13,361 bases of DNA from positions 1 through 13,361 of the forward strand of contig JAHEYE010000052.1 of the NCBI GenBank assembly GCA_023251695.1. Reading direction: 5' to 3'. Position numbers and translations under genes: made by a program. This DNA is from Sphingobacteriaceae bacterium (GTDB taxonomy: Bacteria; Bacteroidota; Bacteroidia; B-17B0; Aurantibacillaceae). Below, piece after piece: positions 1 through 7,418 of the stretch; position 1 is the first letter of the stretch; every line of letters starts with the position of its first letter. The notes beneath the pieces were generated by a model. That model saw nothing but the letters and a program-made list of their open reading frames with translations, ran no database searches and was not told the origin of the DNA.

Positions 1-1
1 A

Positions 2-1036
2 AAACCGCTTTATACGGTTAAAGATGCCGAGCGTTGTCTTAAACACTTCAAACCAATTCCGTTCAATGCTGATTTTTCAATCACCTCCGAAATATCCTTC
101 CGATTTAGTGAAGTTGGACATATTACCGGAGCGGCGGCAGTAAATATTACAGCAACTGAAAATAATAAAACAACCAGACTTACATTTTCAGGTGATGTTG
201 GTCGTTATACTGACATGCTATTAAAAGCGCCGCAGCCCTTTCCACAGGCCGATTATATTATTTGTGAATCCACATATGGCGATAGATTGCACGAACCCAA
301 TAAAGATTCAGAGTCTAAATTATTAAACATTGTTTTGAATACTTGCATTGAGAAAAAAGGTAAATTAATTATACCAGCTTTTAGTTTGGGTCGCACACAG
401 GAAATTGTATTTGCTTTAGATAAATTAAAAAATAAAGGATTGCTGCCTGATATAAAAACTTACGTTGACAGCCCGCTCTCGACCAGCGCTACTGACATTG
501 TAAGAAAGCATTCGGAGTGTTTTAATGAAGAATTAAGGGAATATATTAAAACCGATCCGGATCCGTTTGGATTTAACCATTTGAAATACATTCAGGAATC
601 TGCAGTATCGAAAGGTTTAAATGCTTCTAAAGAGCCAAGTATTATTATTTCAGCTTCCGGAATGTGTGATGCAGGACGTGTGAAGCACCATCTTATGCAT
701 TGCATTTCGGATCAAAAAAATACCATATTAATGGTTGGCTATTGCTCGCCAAATACACTTGGAGCAAGGTTACTTCGTGGAGAAAAAAGCGTTCACATTT
801 ACGGGGACATTTTTGAAGTGAAAGCTGAAATAGAATCTATTCATTCTTATAGTGCTCATGCAGATTACAGCGAACTCATTCGCTTTTTATCCTGTCAGGA
901 CAAAAATAAAGTAAAGAATATATTTCTGGTTCACGGGGAAACCGAAGCGAAAGTGGCCTTCAAGGAAAAACTTTTGGCGGAAGCGTACAAACATGTTTCA
1001 ATTCCTGTTAAAACAGAACAATATTATCTTGAATAA
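2..1036 (+). CDS. MBL-fold/beta-CASP RNA-processing nuclease, 5'-truncated
   Basis: The reading frame is open from base 2, so the ATG at 215 is internal and the gene starts outside the window. The 344 visible residues carry the C-terminal part of a metallo-beta-lactamase domain and a whole beta-CASP domain. Numbered from the window edge, H40 (GHITG) matches MBL motif 3, D65 (SGDVGR) motif 4, E89 (ESTYGD) beta-CASP motif A, H286 (SAHAD) motif B and H311 (LVHGE) motif C. A His at motif C is typical of RNA-acting members such as CPSF-73/YSH1. The HxHxDH motif 2 must lie upstream. Members usually have about 450-470 residues, so roughly 110 are missing. The likely role is a zinc-dependent endo/exoribonuclease in the cytoplasm. 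Its link to the neighbouring usp gene is only adjacency, because its promoter is not in the window. Family call is firm; RNA substrate is inferred. Confidence 0.93.
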   Translation, partial: KPLYTVKDAERCLKHFKPIPFNADFSITSEISFRFSEVGHITGAAAVNITATENNKTTRLTFSGDVGRYTDMLLKAPQPFPQADYIICESTYGDRLHEPNKDSESKLLNIVLNTCIEKKGKLIIPAFSLGRTQEIVFALDKLKNKGLLPDIKTYVDSPLSTSATDIVRKHSECFNEELREYIKTDPDPFGFNHLKYIQESAVSKGLNASKEPSIIISASGMCDAGRVKHHLMHCISDQKNTILMVGYCSPNTLGARLLRGEKSVHIYGDIFEVKAEIESIHSYSAHADYSELIRFLSCQDKNKVKNIFLVHGETEAKVAFKEKLLAEAYKHVSIPVKTEQYYLE

Positions 1037-1063
1037 ATAATCAGATAGAAATATTTTTCGGTA

Positions 1064-1091
1064 ATTGAATTTTTCAAAATAGAAATTCAAT
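1064..1091 (+). terminator. Weak stem-loop after the nuclease gene
   Basis: ATTGAATTT (1064-1072) and AAATTCAAT (1083-1091) form a 9-bp AT-rich stem with a 10-nt loop, 28 bp after the nuclease stop. A T-rich run follows only after a gap (1101-1113). It could end the nuclease transcript, but the stem is weak and not directly followed by T residues. Confidence 0.3.
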
Positions 1092-1126
1092 AAACAAAAC
1101 ATTTTATTTTTTTAATTTCCGATTAA

Positions 1127-1140
1127 CTGACATTTGTCAC
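1127..1140 (+). promoter_or_regulatory. FNR-like box upstream of usp (1203)
   Basis: CTGACATTTGTCAC fits the 5-4-5 FNR/CRP format, with TGAC and GTCA half-sites. Its centre (1133.5) is 28.5 bp before TACTCGGA (1162-1169), a poor match to the Bacteroidota -7 element TAnnTTTG (TA only) but at the same spacing as the better promoters in this window. The predicted position is close to -41 relative to the start of transcription. No -33 element is visible, which fits an activator-dependent promoter. Confidence 0.6.
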
Positions 1141-1202
1141 CTGTAAAAGAAAGATAGGTCATACTCGGATTTAGTACTACTCAGTAGTTTTAAAATAAAA
1201 AA

Positions 1203-2027
1203 ATGAAAACTATTTTATTAGCAACAGATTTTTCCCCGGCCTCCAATAATGCCGCAGAGTACGCTTTTGAATTGGCCAAATATTTTGATTCAGAATTAAT
1301 ATTGTTAAATGCTTATCCATTGCCCCCGCCTAATTATGACACAGGGATTGCATTGGACAGCGTAACGGATATCCACAAAGCGTCTGAAGACAGTTTAGCA
1401 ACACTAAGAAACAAGTTGATGGAAAATAATATTAACGGAGTCAGAATTGAATGTTTATCCGTTATGGGTTCAACTATGGATGTAATTGAAGAAATATGTA
1501 AGAATAAGGAGGTTGATTTAGCAGTGATGGGAATAGTTTCGAACGCAGGGAAAATCAAAGAACATCTCATAGGGAGTACTTCTTTAAAAGCCGCCAGGCA
1601 TTTAAGTATTCCTATGTTTATCATTCCGGATTGCACTAAGTATAAGCGGATAAGGAAAATTTCATTCGCATGCGGATTAAAAAGCGCAGAACAGGCCTCA
1701 GTGATTTTCACAGCTAAGTATTTTGCAAAAGTCTTTGATGCAGAACTGGAAATAATAAATATAGAAAAGCCTTTTGAAGAAAGAAGTGAAGAAAAAGCCA
1801 TGGCTATTGAGTTTGTTGAAGAGAAATTAGAAAATGTTAGGCATAAGACCTTTATACTCGCTGATGAAGACGCTACTTTAGGCCTGGAAGAGCATTATGA
1901 ACAATATCCGGCTGATGTTATTGTTTTGAATCCTAAAAAACACAATATTATTCAAACTTTATTAGGAACAAGTGTAACCAGAAACTTAGTGTTCCATTCC
2001 AAACTTCCTCTATTGATTATTCATTAA
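1203..2027 (+). CDS. Universal stress protein, two UspA domains
   Basis: This 274-residue cytoplasmic protein has two tandem UspA folds, about residues 1-142 and 150-274. The first begins with the typical strand ending in D9 (LLATDFS). It carries a nucleotide-binding-like loop G110-x2-S113-x9-G124-S125, where the second Gly of the classical G-2x-G-9x-G(S/T) motif is Ser. The second domain keeps only the late LLGTSVT part, so any ATP binding probably rests with domain 1. The start is the ATG at 1203 after an A-rich leader with no Shine-Dalgarno sequence, normal for Bacteroidota. The gene stands alone between the nuclease and a terminator, with an FNR-like box about 70 bp upstream. Usp proteins of this kind are often induced by oxygen limitation or stasis; the exact role is unknown. 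It is a paralogue of the Usp at 8736-9539. Confidence 0.93.
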   Translation: MKTILLATDFSPASNNAAEYAFELAKYFDSELILLNAYPLPPPNYDTGIALDSVTDIHKASEDSLATLRNKLMENNINGVRIECLSVMGSTMDVIEEICKNKEVDLAVMGIVSNAGKIKEHLIGSTSLKAARHLSIPMFIIPDCTKYKRIRKISFACGLKSAEQASVIFTAKYFAKVFDAELEIINIEKPFEERSEEKAMAIEFVEEKLENVRHKTFILADEDATLGLEEHYEQYPADVIVLNPKKHNIIQTLLGTSVTRNLVFHSKLPLLIIH

Positions 2028-2036
2028 TTAAATTCT

Positions 2037-2061
2037 AAAAGCCCCGTACTTCGGGGCTTTT
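2037..2061. terminator. Bidirectional rho-independent terminator
   Basis: A perfect 10-bp stem, AAAAGCCCCG (2037-2046) with CGGGGCTTTT (2052-2061), encloses a 5-nt loop. It has A residues on one side and T residues on the other, so it works in both directions. It lies between the convergent ends of usp (2027) and mlaD (2068). Confidence 0.9.
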
Positions 2062-2067
2062 GCATTT

Positions 2068-3039
2068 CTACTTATTCTTTTTCTGCTTTTCCTTGTTCCG
2101 GTAATATTTCCTTAACAGGAAATTCTGTTTCAGCGCTTCCATGTTCTCGTCTAAACCTTCGGCTGCGCTGTTAATTGTTTTTACGGTGGTTCTAAAGTTA
2201 CCTGCAAACGCTGTATCACTCATCAGCATACCTATTGTTCCGTTACCATCATTTACCTTACGTGAAATCCTATCGAGGTTGCCCATTATTAACGAGGCTG
2301 TATCTGCTACATTATTTAAACGGTTAAAGGTACTTTTTAACGAACCCGACATTATGGTATCGTTGATCAGAGTTCCTAAAGTACCCCTGCCGCCCTTTGC
2401 ATTAACAAGCATATTTTGCAAATCATTTGTTACAAGCACTGCATTTCTTCCGGTTGTTTTAAGGTTTACAATAGCCTCTTTTACATTATCGGCTACTACT
2501 GTATCCATTAATAAACTCCAGATGGTGTTTTGGCTGTTTATTTTTTGCGCGATTTTTTTAAGATCTGTTGTAATAAATTTTATGTTCTCGTTGGTGGTAT
2601 TTAAAGTTCGCAGCATTTCATCTGTATCCATAGGACGGAGTGTTATTAGTACATCCCCTTCTTCTATCGGTATTGCATTCCCGGTTGCGGAAGCATTAAT
2701 ATTAATTAATTTATTCCCCATCAAACCATCTGTACCAACCACTGCTATTGAGTTTTTCTTTATGAATTTTGCCGCACTTACATCAATTACTATGGTTGCA
2801 TTTACGGATGAGTCAGAACTTATTTCTACACTTTCAACTGTACCTATATTTACACCGGAAAAACGAACATTATTTCCGGCCATTAGGCCGTTAACGTCGT
2901 AAAACTGGGCGTTAATTCTAATCGTTGACCCAAACAAGTTACGCTTATCGCCAACCATGTACAAAACCGTAATAAGAAAAGCCAAGCCTGCTATTACGAA
3001 AATACCTAAACGGATATTTCTTGATATTGGGTTACTCAT
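2068..3039 (-). CDS. mlaD: MlaD-like MCE-domain lipid-binding protein
   Basis: This is the periplasmic substrate-binding subunit of a Mla/MCE phospholipid transporter, anchored in the inner membrane. I chose the ATG at 3039, which gives 323 residues starting MSNPIS. The open frame extends to a TTG at 3048, which would overlap mlaF; the ATG leaves 1 nt after the mlaF stop. Residues 9-30 form one transmembrane helix. The MCE domain runs about 38-120 and includes VRFSGVNIGTVESVEI. The remaining roughly 200 residues are helical with Asn/Thr-rich repeats (GRGTLGTLINDT and GNGTIGMLMSDT). This makes it much longer than E. coli MlaD (183 residues), consistent with a helical barrel or needle reaching toward the outer membrane. 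It is the last gene of the leftward operon and ends at the shared terminator. Direction of lipid transport is not readable from sequence. Confidence 0.9.
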   Translation of the reverse strand: MSNPISRNIRLGIFVIAGLAFLITVLYMVGDKRNLFGSTIRINAQFYDVNGLMAGNNVRFSGVNIGTVESVEISSDSSVNATIVIDVSAAKFIKKNSIAVVGTDGLMGNKLININASATGNAIPIEEGDVLITLRPMDTDEMLRTLNTTNENIKFITTDLKKIAQKINSQNTIWSLLMDTVVADNVKEAIVNLKTTGRNAVLVTNDLQNMLVNAKGGRGTLGTLINDTIMSGSLKSTFNRLNNVADTASLIMGNLDRISRKVNDGNGTIGMLMSDTAFAGNFRTTVKTINSAAEGLDENMEALKQNFLLRKYYRNKEKQKKNK

Positions 3040-3040
3040 A

Positions 3041-3784
3041 TTATTCAAAAAACTGTTTTACTTTTTCATCTTTTACCGCTCTTATTTCGTCGTAATTCCC
3101 CTGAACATAATTTTTTCCCTCTATAAGCATAATAATCTGGTCGGCTACTATTTTAATACAATTCATATCGTGCGAAATAATGATTGATGAGGTGTTATAT
3201 TTTTCCTGAACTTTTAATATCAGGTTGCTGATTTCTCGGCCAGTAATTGGATCAAGACCGGTGGTCGGCTCGTCATACAAAATAATATCTGGCTTTAGAA
3301 TCAATGTACGGGCTATACTAATCCTCTTTTTCATTCCCCCCGATAATTCGGATGGCATCATCTCAACAGTTTCGGGAAGACCAACATTTTCCAGCGCTTC
3401 CATAACTAATTCGTTAACATTTCTTTTTTCTTTCTCAATCCAATGCCGGCGGAGTGGAAATTCAAGATTTTCGCGGACTGTCATTGAATCATACAAAGCG
3501 TTACTCTGAAATAAAAAACCAACACGCACGCGTATTTTATCAAGTTCATATTGATTAAGGTCTGGGATATTATCATCGAATACTTTTATAGTACCTTTAT
3601 CGGACGACATCAGGCCAATGATACATTTTATAAGCACAGACTTTCCGGAGCCGGATTTTCCAAGGACCGCTAAATTCTGCCCTTTTAATAAATCCATATC
3701 GAAATTATTGAGCACATGATTGTCGCCAAAAGATTTACATAAACCTCTTAATTCAATTACTAAGTTATTTTGTCCGGCTTTCAT
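3041..3784 (-). CDS. mlaF: MlaF-like ABC transporter ATPase
   Basis: This 247-residue ATPase powers the MlaE permease on the cytoplasmic face of the inner membrane. All ABC motifs are intact: Walker A GKSGSGKS (42-49), Q-loop Q93 (FLFQSNALYDSMTV), signature LSGGM (147-151), Walker B ending D171-E172 (LYDEPTTGLDP) and H-loop H205 (ISHDM). The LFQSNALYDSMTVREN stretch is characteristic of MlaF/Ttg2A-type ATPases. It starts 2 nt after the mlaE stop and ends 1 nt before the mlaD ATG, so the three genes are translated from one message. No mlaB (STAS) or mlaC gene is present here; this is the reduced set usual in Bacteroidota. Confidence 0.95.
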   Translation of the reverse strand: MKAGQNNLVIELRGLCKSFGDNHVLNNFDMDLLKGQNLAVLGKSGSGKSVLIKCIIGLMSSDKGTIKVFDDNIPDLNQYELDKIRVRVGFLFQSNALYDSMTVRENLEFPLRRHWIEKEKRNVNELVMEALENVGLPETVEMMPSELSGGMKKRISIARTLILKPDIILYDEPTTGLDPITGREISNLILKVQEKYNTSSIIISHDMNCIKIVADQIIMLIEGKNYVQGNYDEIRAVKDEKVKQFFE

Positions 3785-3786
3785 GT

Positions 3787-4557
3787 TTATGTCAGGCCCA
3801 ATGCGTCAATAATTTGTACAGCAACCAGATCAATAATAAAGATTAATAGGGATGAAATTACAACCGCTGAATTTGCTGAGCGACCAACTCCTTCCGTTCC
3901 TTTTTTTGAATTATACCCCTTATAACATCCAACAATCCCAATGGCAAATCCGAAAAAGAAAGTTTTAATAATAGAAGGAATGATATCGCTGTAACCATTG
4001 GTTTCAAAAACCTGATCCCAGAATAGTTTCCAGGTCACTACGCCATGAATATTAGCTCCCAGATACGCACCATATAATGCAATAGCATCTGCTAAAATTG
4101 CCAGGACAGGTATCATTAATATAGTTGAGAATACCCGGGTGACCACTAAATATTTGAAGGGGTTAGTACCCGATACTTCCATAGCATCAATTTGTTCAGT
4201 AACACGCATTGAACCAAGTTCTGCACCTATACCCGAACCGATTTTGCCAGCACAAATCAATGCTGTAATTACAGGAGCAATTTCGCGGATTAACGAAATG
4301 GAAACCATTTTGGGTAACCAGGCCTCAGCTCCAAATTCAACTAATGTCGGTCGGGATTGAATAGTAATTACCAGTCCCATTATGAATGCGGTTAATCCAA
4401 CCAAACCTAAAGACTTGTAACCTAAATAAAAAGATTGGCGTAAAAATTCACCGAACTCGTACCGTGGTTTGAAACATTCTTTAAAAAACCGTCCTGTAAA
4501 TCGGGCAATATCTCCCGCTTCTTCTAAAAACGATTTTATAAAATCTAATTCTTTCAT
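3787..4557 (-). CDS. mlaE: MlaE-like ABC transporter permease
   Basis: This 256-residue integral membrane protein is the permease of the Mla phospholipid transporter. Hydrophobic helices lie near residues 48-68, 87-107, 143-167, 196-212 and 230-252. The family hallmark (about 110-146) reads GSGIGAELGSMRVTEQIDAM followed by EVSGTNPFKYLVVTRV, which includes the coupling helix that contacts MlaF. Length is normal for the family (about 240-265). It begins 26 bp downstream of small protein A and runs into mlaF with a 2-nt gap. The preceding protein-A gene probably shares its transcript, which would place lipid transport under the FNR-like box at 5012. Confidence 0.94.
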   Translation of the reverse strand: MKELDFIKSFLEEAGDIARFTGRFFKECFKPRYEFGEFLRQSFYLGYKSLGLVGLTAFIMGLVITIQSRPTLVEFGAEAWLPKMVSISLIREIAPVITALICAGKIGSGIGAELGSMRVTEQIDAMEVSGTNPFKYLVVTRVFSTILMIPVLAILADAIALYGAYLGANIHGVVTWKLFWDQVFETNGYSDIIPSIIKTFFFGFAIGIVGCYKGYNSKKGTEGVGRSANSAVVISSLLIFIIDLVAVQIIDALGLT

Positions 4558-4583
4558 GCTAATTATAAAATCGTTTATTGAGC

Positions 4584-4934
4584 TTATTCCGCTTTGTTAT
4601 TCTGCTCTCCTAGCGACAACTTGCCTGGTGTTGAAGGCGCAATCCAACTTCTTCCAAATTTTACTGATACTTTAATTCCTAATCCATATACACCGGCGAA
4701 ATATTGTTCCAATTCTGAAATTGTTAAACCGGAACTGATATTCATTTTTCCTGAATTATGAATTGTTCTGCATTCGCCTAATGTTTTAGAAGCACGCTTC
4801 ACAAGTTTCTTTGCCACTGCACCACCCTTTTTATGCGGCTTTGAATAGAATTCAATTTTAAGATTCGGGTACTGTTTACTAAACTCATTTTGTATAGTAT
4901 ATATCTTACGGCGGTCGTTAATTTCAATATTCAT
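4584..4934 (-). CDS. Conserved small protein A (paralogue of 7925-8296)
   Basis: I do not recognise a named family. The chosen ATG at 4934 gives 116 residues beginning MNIEIND. The frame is open back to 4973, but the shorter start aligns with the N-terminus of its paralogue (MILTISD at 8296). The two share I-x-D-x2-K, EF-x-K-x2-P-x-LK-x-EF near the N-terminus, LEQ-x-F in the middle, GRSWI near the C-terminus and an SL-x3-QN ending. Differences are concentrated in the 35-60 region, which is rich in Lys, His and Gly. There is no signal peptide or membrane segment, so it is probably cytoplasmic. It lies first in the mla operon and directly downstream of an FNR-like box; the paralogue lies in another operon with such a box. 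That suggests a common stress or redox role, not a lipid-transport role. Confidence 0.8.
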   Translation of the reverse strand: MNIEINDRRKIYTIQNEFSKQYPNLKIEFYSKPHKKGGAVAKKLVKRASKTLGECRTIHNSGKMNISSGLTISELEQYFAGVYGLGIKVSVKFGRSWIAPSTPGKLSLGEQNNKAE

Positions 4935-5002
4935 CCTATTTGTCTTAATGATTTGAAACAAAAGTATTGTCATAAAAAAGGGGTCTTTATGATAGCAATC
5001 AA

Positions 5003-5035
5003 GCTGAAAACTGACATTTATCAGTTTTTCAGCTC
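5003..5035. repeat. Long inverted repeat around the 5012 FNR-like box
   Basis: AGCTGAAAACTGA (5003-5015) pairs with TCAGTTTTTCAGCT (5022-5035), 13 bp with one extra T bulged, around the 6-nt centre CATTTA. The FNR-like box is its core. It could be an extended operator or a strong RNA hairpin if transcribed. Confidence 0.75.
5012..5025. promoter_or_regulatory. FNR-like box between protein A-mla and kinase operons
   Basis: CTGACATTTATCAG (centre 5018.5) is a strong 5-4-5 palindrome in the divergent gap. To the right, GATTTTTG at 5047-5054 starts 28.5 bp from the centre and matches the Bacteroidota -7 element except for its first base. That would give the kinase a leader of about 85 nt. To the left, TAAAGACC (4990-4983) sits at the same distance but lacks TTTG. 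The box could activate one or both directions. Confidence 0.62.
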
Positions 5036-5143
5036 TTAATAATTATGATTTTTGTTTTGTTCGAATTTTGGTTTTAAAACAGAGTTATTGAATTTATATG
5101 TAGACATTATATTGATAATCAAAGAATTATATAAAAACCTGAA

Positions 5144-6355
5144 ATGAGTATCTTAGACAAAGAAAAATTATTTGAGATGGAAAGTCTGAACGCTTTGTTT
5201 ATGCATGCTACCGAAGCTATTATTGTTTCTGATAAGACAGGAAAAATTATTAAGGCTAATCCCAGTTCCGAAAAACTCTTTGGTTACGGACTGGGCGAAC
5301 TTTTGGGTAAAACAATTGAGGATCTTGTACCCATGCGGTACAGAGAAAAACATACCGGTCACCGGGAGGGATTTAATAAAAATCCTCATGCCCGTTCGAT
5401 GGGTAAAAATATTGATTTGTTTGCGCGTAAAAGCGATAACAGTGAATTTCCGGTTGAAATAAGTTTATCGTATTACAAACAAGGCGAAGATACTTTTGTT
5501 ATTGCTTTTATCATTGATATTACCGAGCGGAAAAAACACGAAGAGGCGATTAAAAAATTAAACATTAATTTAGAAAAGAAAGTCGACGAGCGCACAAAAG
5601 TTTTGCACGAGGCGTTAATGGAACTTGAAAGCTCGAAAGAACAACTTAGTAAAGCGCTTGAAACAGAAAAAGAACTTAACGACATGAAATCACGTTTTGT
5701 TACGATGGCTTCACACGAATTCAGAACACCCTTAAGCACAATATTATCATCAATTTCATTGGTAAGCAAATACAATGAAAGTGAAGCCGATGAAAAAATT
5801 CAAAAACATGTTATTAGGATAAAGTCCGCTGTTACTAATATGACTCTTATACTAAATGATTTTTTATCGGCTGAGAAGCTCGAAGAAGGGAAAGTGTTTT
5901 TACGGAAAGAACATGTGGATTTAAAACATCTGGCCAATGAAGTGCTAAGTGAAATTACCGGTATTTTAAAGAGCGGACAAAAAGTGAATTATAAGCATGA
6001 GGGCATGAATCTGGGCTTATTTGATAAACAAATGGTGCGGAACATTCTAATAAATTTATTATCCAATGCCATTAAATTTTCGCCGGAAAATAAAATCATT
6101 TCGCTTGAGACGAATATTAGTCCGAATGAAATAAAAATCATGGTGGCCGACCAAGGCGTTGGTATACCAAAAGAAGAACAGGAACATTTATTTGAACGCT
6201 TTTTCCGGGCCAAAAACGTTACTAATATTCAAGGCACAGGTTTAGGATTAAATATTGTGGGAAAATACCTGGAAGCAATGAAAGGCAAAATAGAATTCCT
6301 TAGTGAATTGAATGTTGGAACTACATTTACGATTACAATACCAAACGAAGAATAA
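5144..6355 (+). CDS. Soluble PAS-domain sensor histidine kinase, FixL-like PAS
   Basis: This 403-residue cytoplasmic kinase has no transmembrane segment. Order: PAS domain about 15-128, coiled coil about 130-180, HisKA dimerisation domain with phospho-acceptor H191 (SHEFRTP), then an HATPase domain. The ATPase domain shows an N-box around N304-N308 (NLLSNAIKFSP), a G1 box (DQGVGIP) and a G2 box (GTGLGLNIV). The PAS segment YREKHTGHREGF followed by EFPVEISLS resembles FixL. H70 aligns by eye with the FixL haem-ligand His (H200 in Bradyrhizobium FixL), though this His is also common in PAS domains not shown to bind haem. The ATG at 5144 follows an A-rich leader. It ends 4 nt before the response regulator, so the two form a cognate pair. 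Likely input is an intracellular signal such as oxygen, NO or redox state, which is inference. Confidence 0.93.
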   Translation: MSILDKEKLFEMESLNALFMHATEAIIVSDKTGKIIKANPSSEKLFGYGLGELLGKTIEDLVPMRYREKHTGHREGFNKNPHARSMGKNIDLFARKSDNSEFPVEISLSYYKQGEDTFVIAFIIDITERKKHEEAIKKLNINLEKKVDERTKVLHEALMELESSKEQLSKALETEKELNDMKSRFVTMASHEFRTPLSTILSSISLVSKYNESEADEKIQKHVIRIKSAVTNMTLILNDFLSAEKLEEGKVFLRKEHVDLKHLANEVLSEITGILKSGQKVNYKHEGMNLGLFDKQMVRNILINLLSNAIKFSPENKIISLETNISPNEIKIMVADQGVGIPKEEQEHLFERFFRAKNVTNIQGTGLGLNIVGKYLEAMKGKIEFLSELNVGTTFTITIPNEE

Positions 6356-6359
6356 TTTT

Positions 6360-7418
6360 ATGAAAACAATTTTGATTATTGAAGATAATGCCGATGTGCG
6401 TGAAAACACAGCTGAAATCCTGGAATTAGCAAATTTCAAAGTATTACAGGCCGAAAACGGGAAAACCGGTGTTGAAGTTGCCCAAACGGTTAAACCAGAT
6501 TTGATAATATGTGATATCATGATGCCGGTCTTAGATGGCTACGGTGTGATTCATCTTTTAAACAAAAGTCCGGAAACGGCTAGTATCCCTTTTATATTCT
6601 TAACAGCTAAAAGCGAACGGCCTGATTTCAGAAAAGGAATGGAAATGGGTGCAGATGATTATATTACCAAACCTTTTGATGATATAGAATTATTAAAAGC
6701 CGTTGAAAGCCGACTGAAAAAAAGTGAGATTCTAAAAGCTGAATTCTCAAAAAACGTCGAAGGCCTTAATAAATTTTTTGATGAGGTAAAGCGCATTGAT
6801 GACCTGAAGAAATTATCCGCTGAACGACGTATAAAAATTTTCAAGAAAAAAGAAAATATTTTTAGTGAAGGGAATACGCCAAATTATCTTTATTTTCTTG
6901 CGAAAGGAAAAGTAAAGACCTTCAAGGCTCATGAATACGGGAAAGAATTAATCACAACACTTTATAAAGAAGGTGAGTTCCTCGGATATACATCGTTACT
7001 CGAGGAGCAGCCTTACTCAGAAACTGCCGAAGCACTGGAAGATTCAGAAGTATGTTTAATACCGAAGGAAGATTTTTATTCGTTGATGTACAATAACATT
7101 AACGTGATGAAGATTTTTGTGAAAATGCTATCGGATAACATTCTGGAAAAAGAAAAACAATTGGTTAACCTTGCGTATAGTTCGGTACGGAAACGTGTAG
7201 CTGAAGCTTTAATCTTACTGCAAAGCCGTTATGATAACAATAAAGATAAAAATTTCAGCATTTCAATTTCGCGGGAAGATTTGGCTAATATTGTCGGTAC
7301 AGCTACCGAATCCTTAATCCGCACGCTAAGCGACTTTAAAGAGGAAAAAATGGTTGAAATAAAAGGCAGTAATATTACCATTGTTAATCTTGATAAACTC
7401 AAAAAATTAAAAGCTTAA
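6360..7418 (+). CDS. Response regulator with Crp/Fnr-type output domain
   Basis: The start is the ATG at 6360, giving 352 residues; an open frame from 6312 only overlaps the kinase gene. Residues 1-120 are a receiver domain with acidic pocket E8-D9, phospho-acceptor D52, T82 and K104. Then come a linker helix (about 109-150), a cyclic-nucleotide-binding fold (about 155-240), a long dimer helix (about 245-275) and a Crp-type winged helix (about 300-345). The recognition helix T316-E317-S318-L319-I320-R321 keeps the Glu and Arg equivalent to FNR E209 and R213, which read TGA. FNR S212 is replaced by Ile. Only two Cys (51, 232) are present, so there is no FNR Fe-S cluster, and the cAMP-contacting Arg-Ser of CRP is absent (YSETA instead). 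Phosphorylation probably controls DNA binding. It is the best candidate to bind the FNR-like boxes in this window. Confidence 0.92.
   Translation: MKTILIIEDNADVRENTAEILELANFKVLQAENGKTGVEVAQTVKPDLIICDIMMPVLDGYGVIHLLNKSPETASIPFIFLTAKSERPDFRKGMEMGADDYITKPFDDIELLKAVESRLKKSEILKAEFSKNVEGLNKFFDEVKRIDDLKKLSAERRIKIFKKKENIFSEGNTPNYLYFLAKGKVKTFKAHEYGKELITTLYKEGEFLGYTSLLEEQPYSETAEALEDSEVCLIPKEDFYSLMYNNINVMKIFVKMLSDNILEKEKQLVNLAYSSVRKRVAEALILLQSRYDNNKDKNFSISISREDLANIVGTATESLIRTLSDFKEEKMVEIKGSNITIVNLDKLKKLKA

Noticed and set aside
215..1036. Nuclease gene starting at the ATG at 215
   Set aside because: The frame is open to the window edge and the upstream residues carry MBL motifs 3 and 4 (GHITG, SGDVGR), so the start is outside.
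1334..1801. Minus-strand open frame inside usp
   Set aside because: It is a shadow of the usp coding sequence with no recognisable domain, and the plus-strand protein is clearly UspA.
2141..2902. Plus-strand open frame inside mlaD
   Set aside because: A long but low-complexity hydrophobic translation opposite a clear MCE protein; an antisense shadow.
5112..5122. TTGATAATCAA as an FNR site before the kinase
   Set aside because: The half-sites are separated by only one base instead of four, so a Crp/Fnr dimer would not fit.
6312..6359. Response regulator starting at 6312
   Set aside because: This 16-codon extension lies within the end of the kinase gene. The receiver domain begins directly at the ATG at 6360, 4 nt after the kinase stop.
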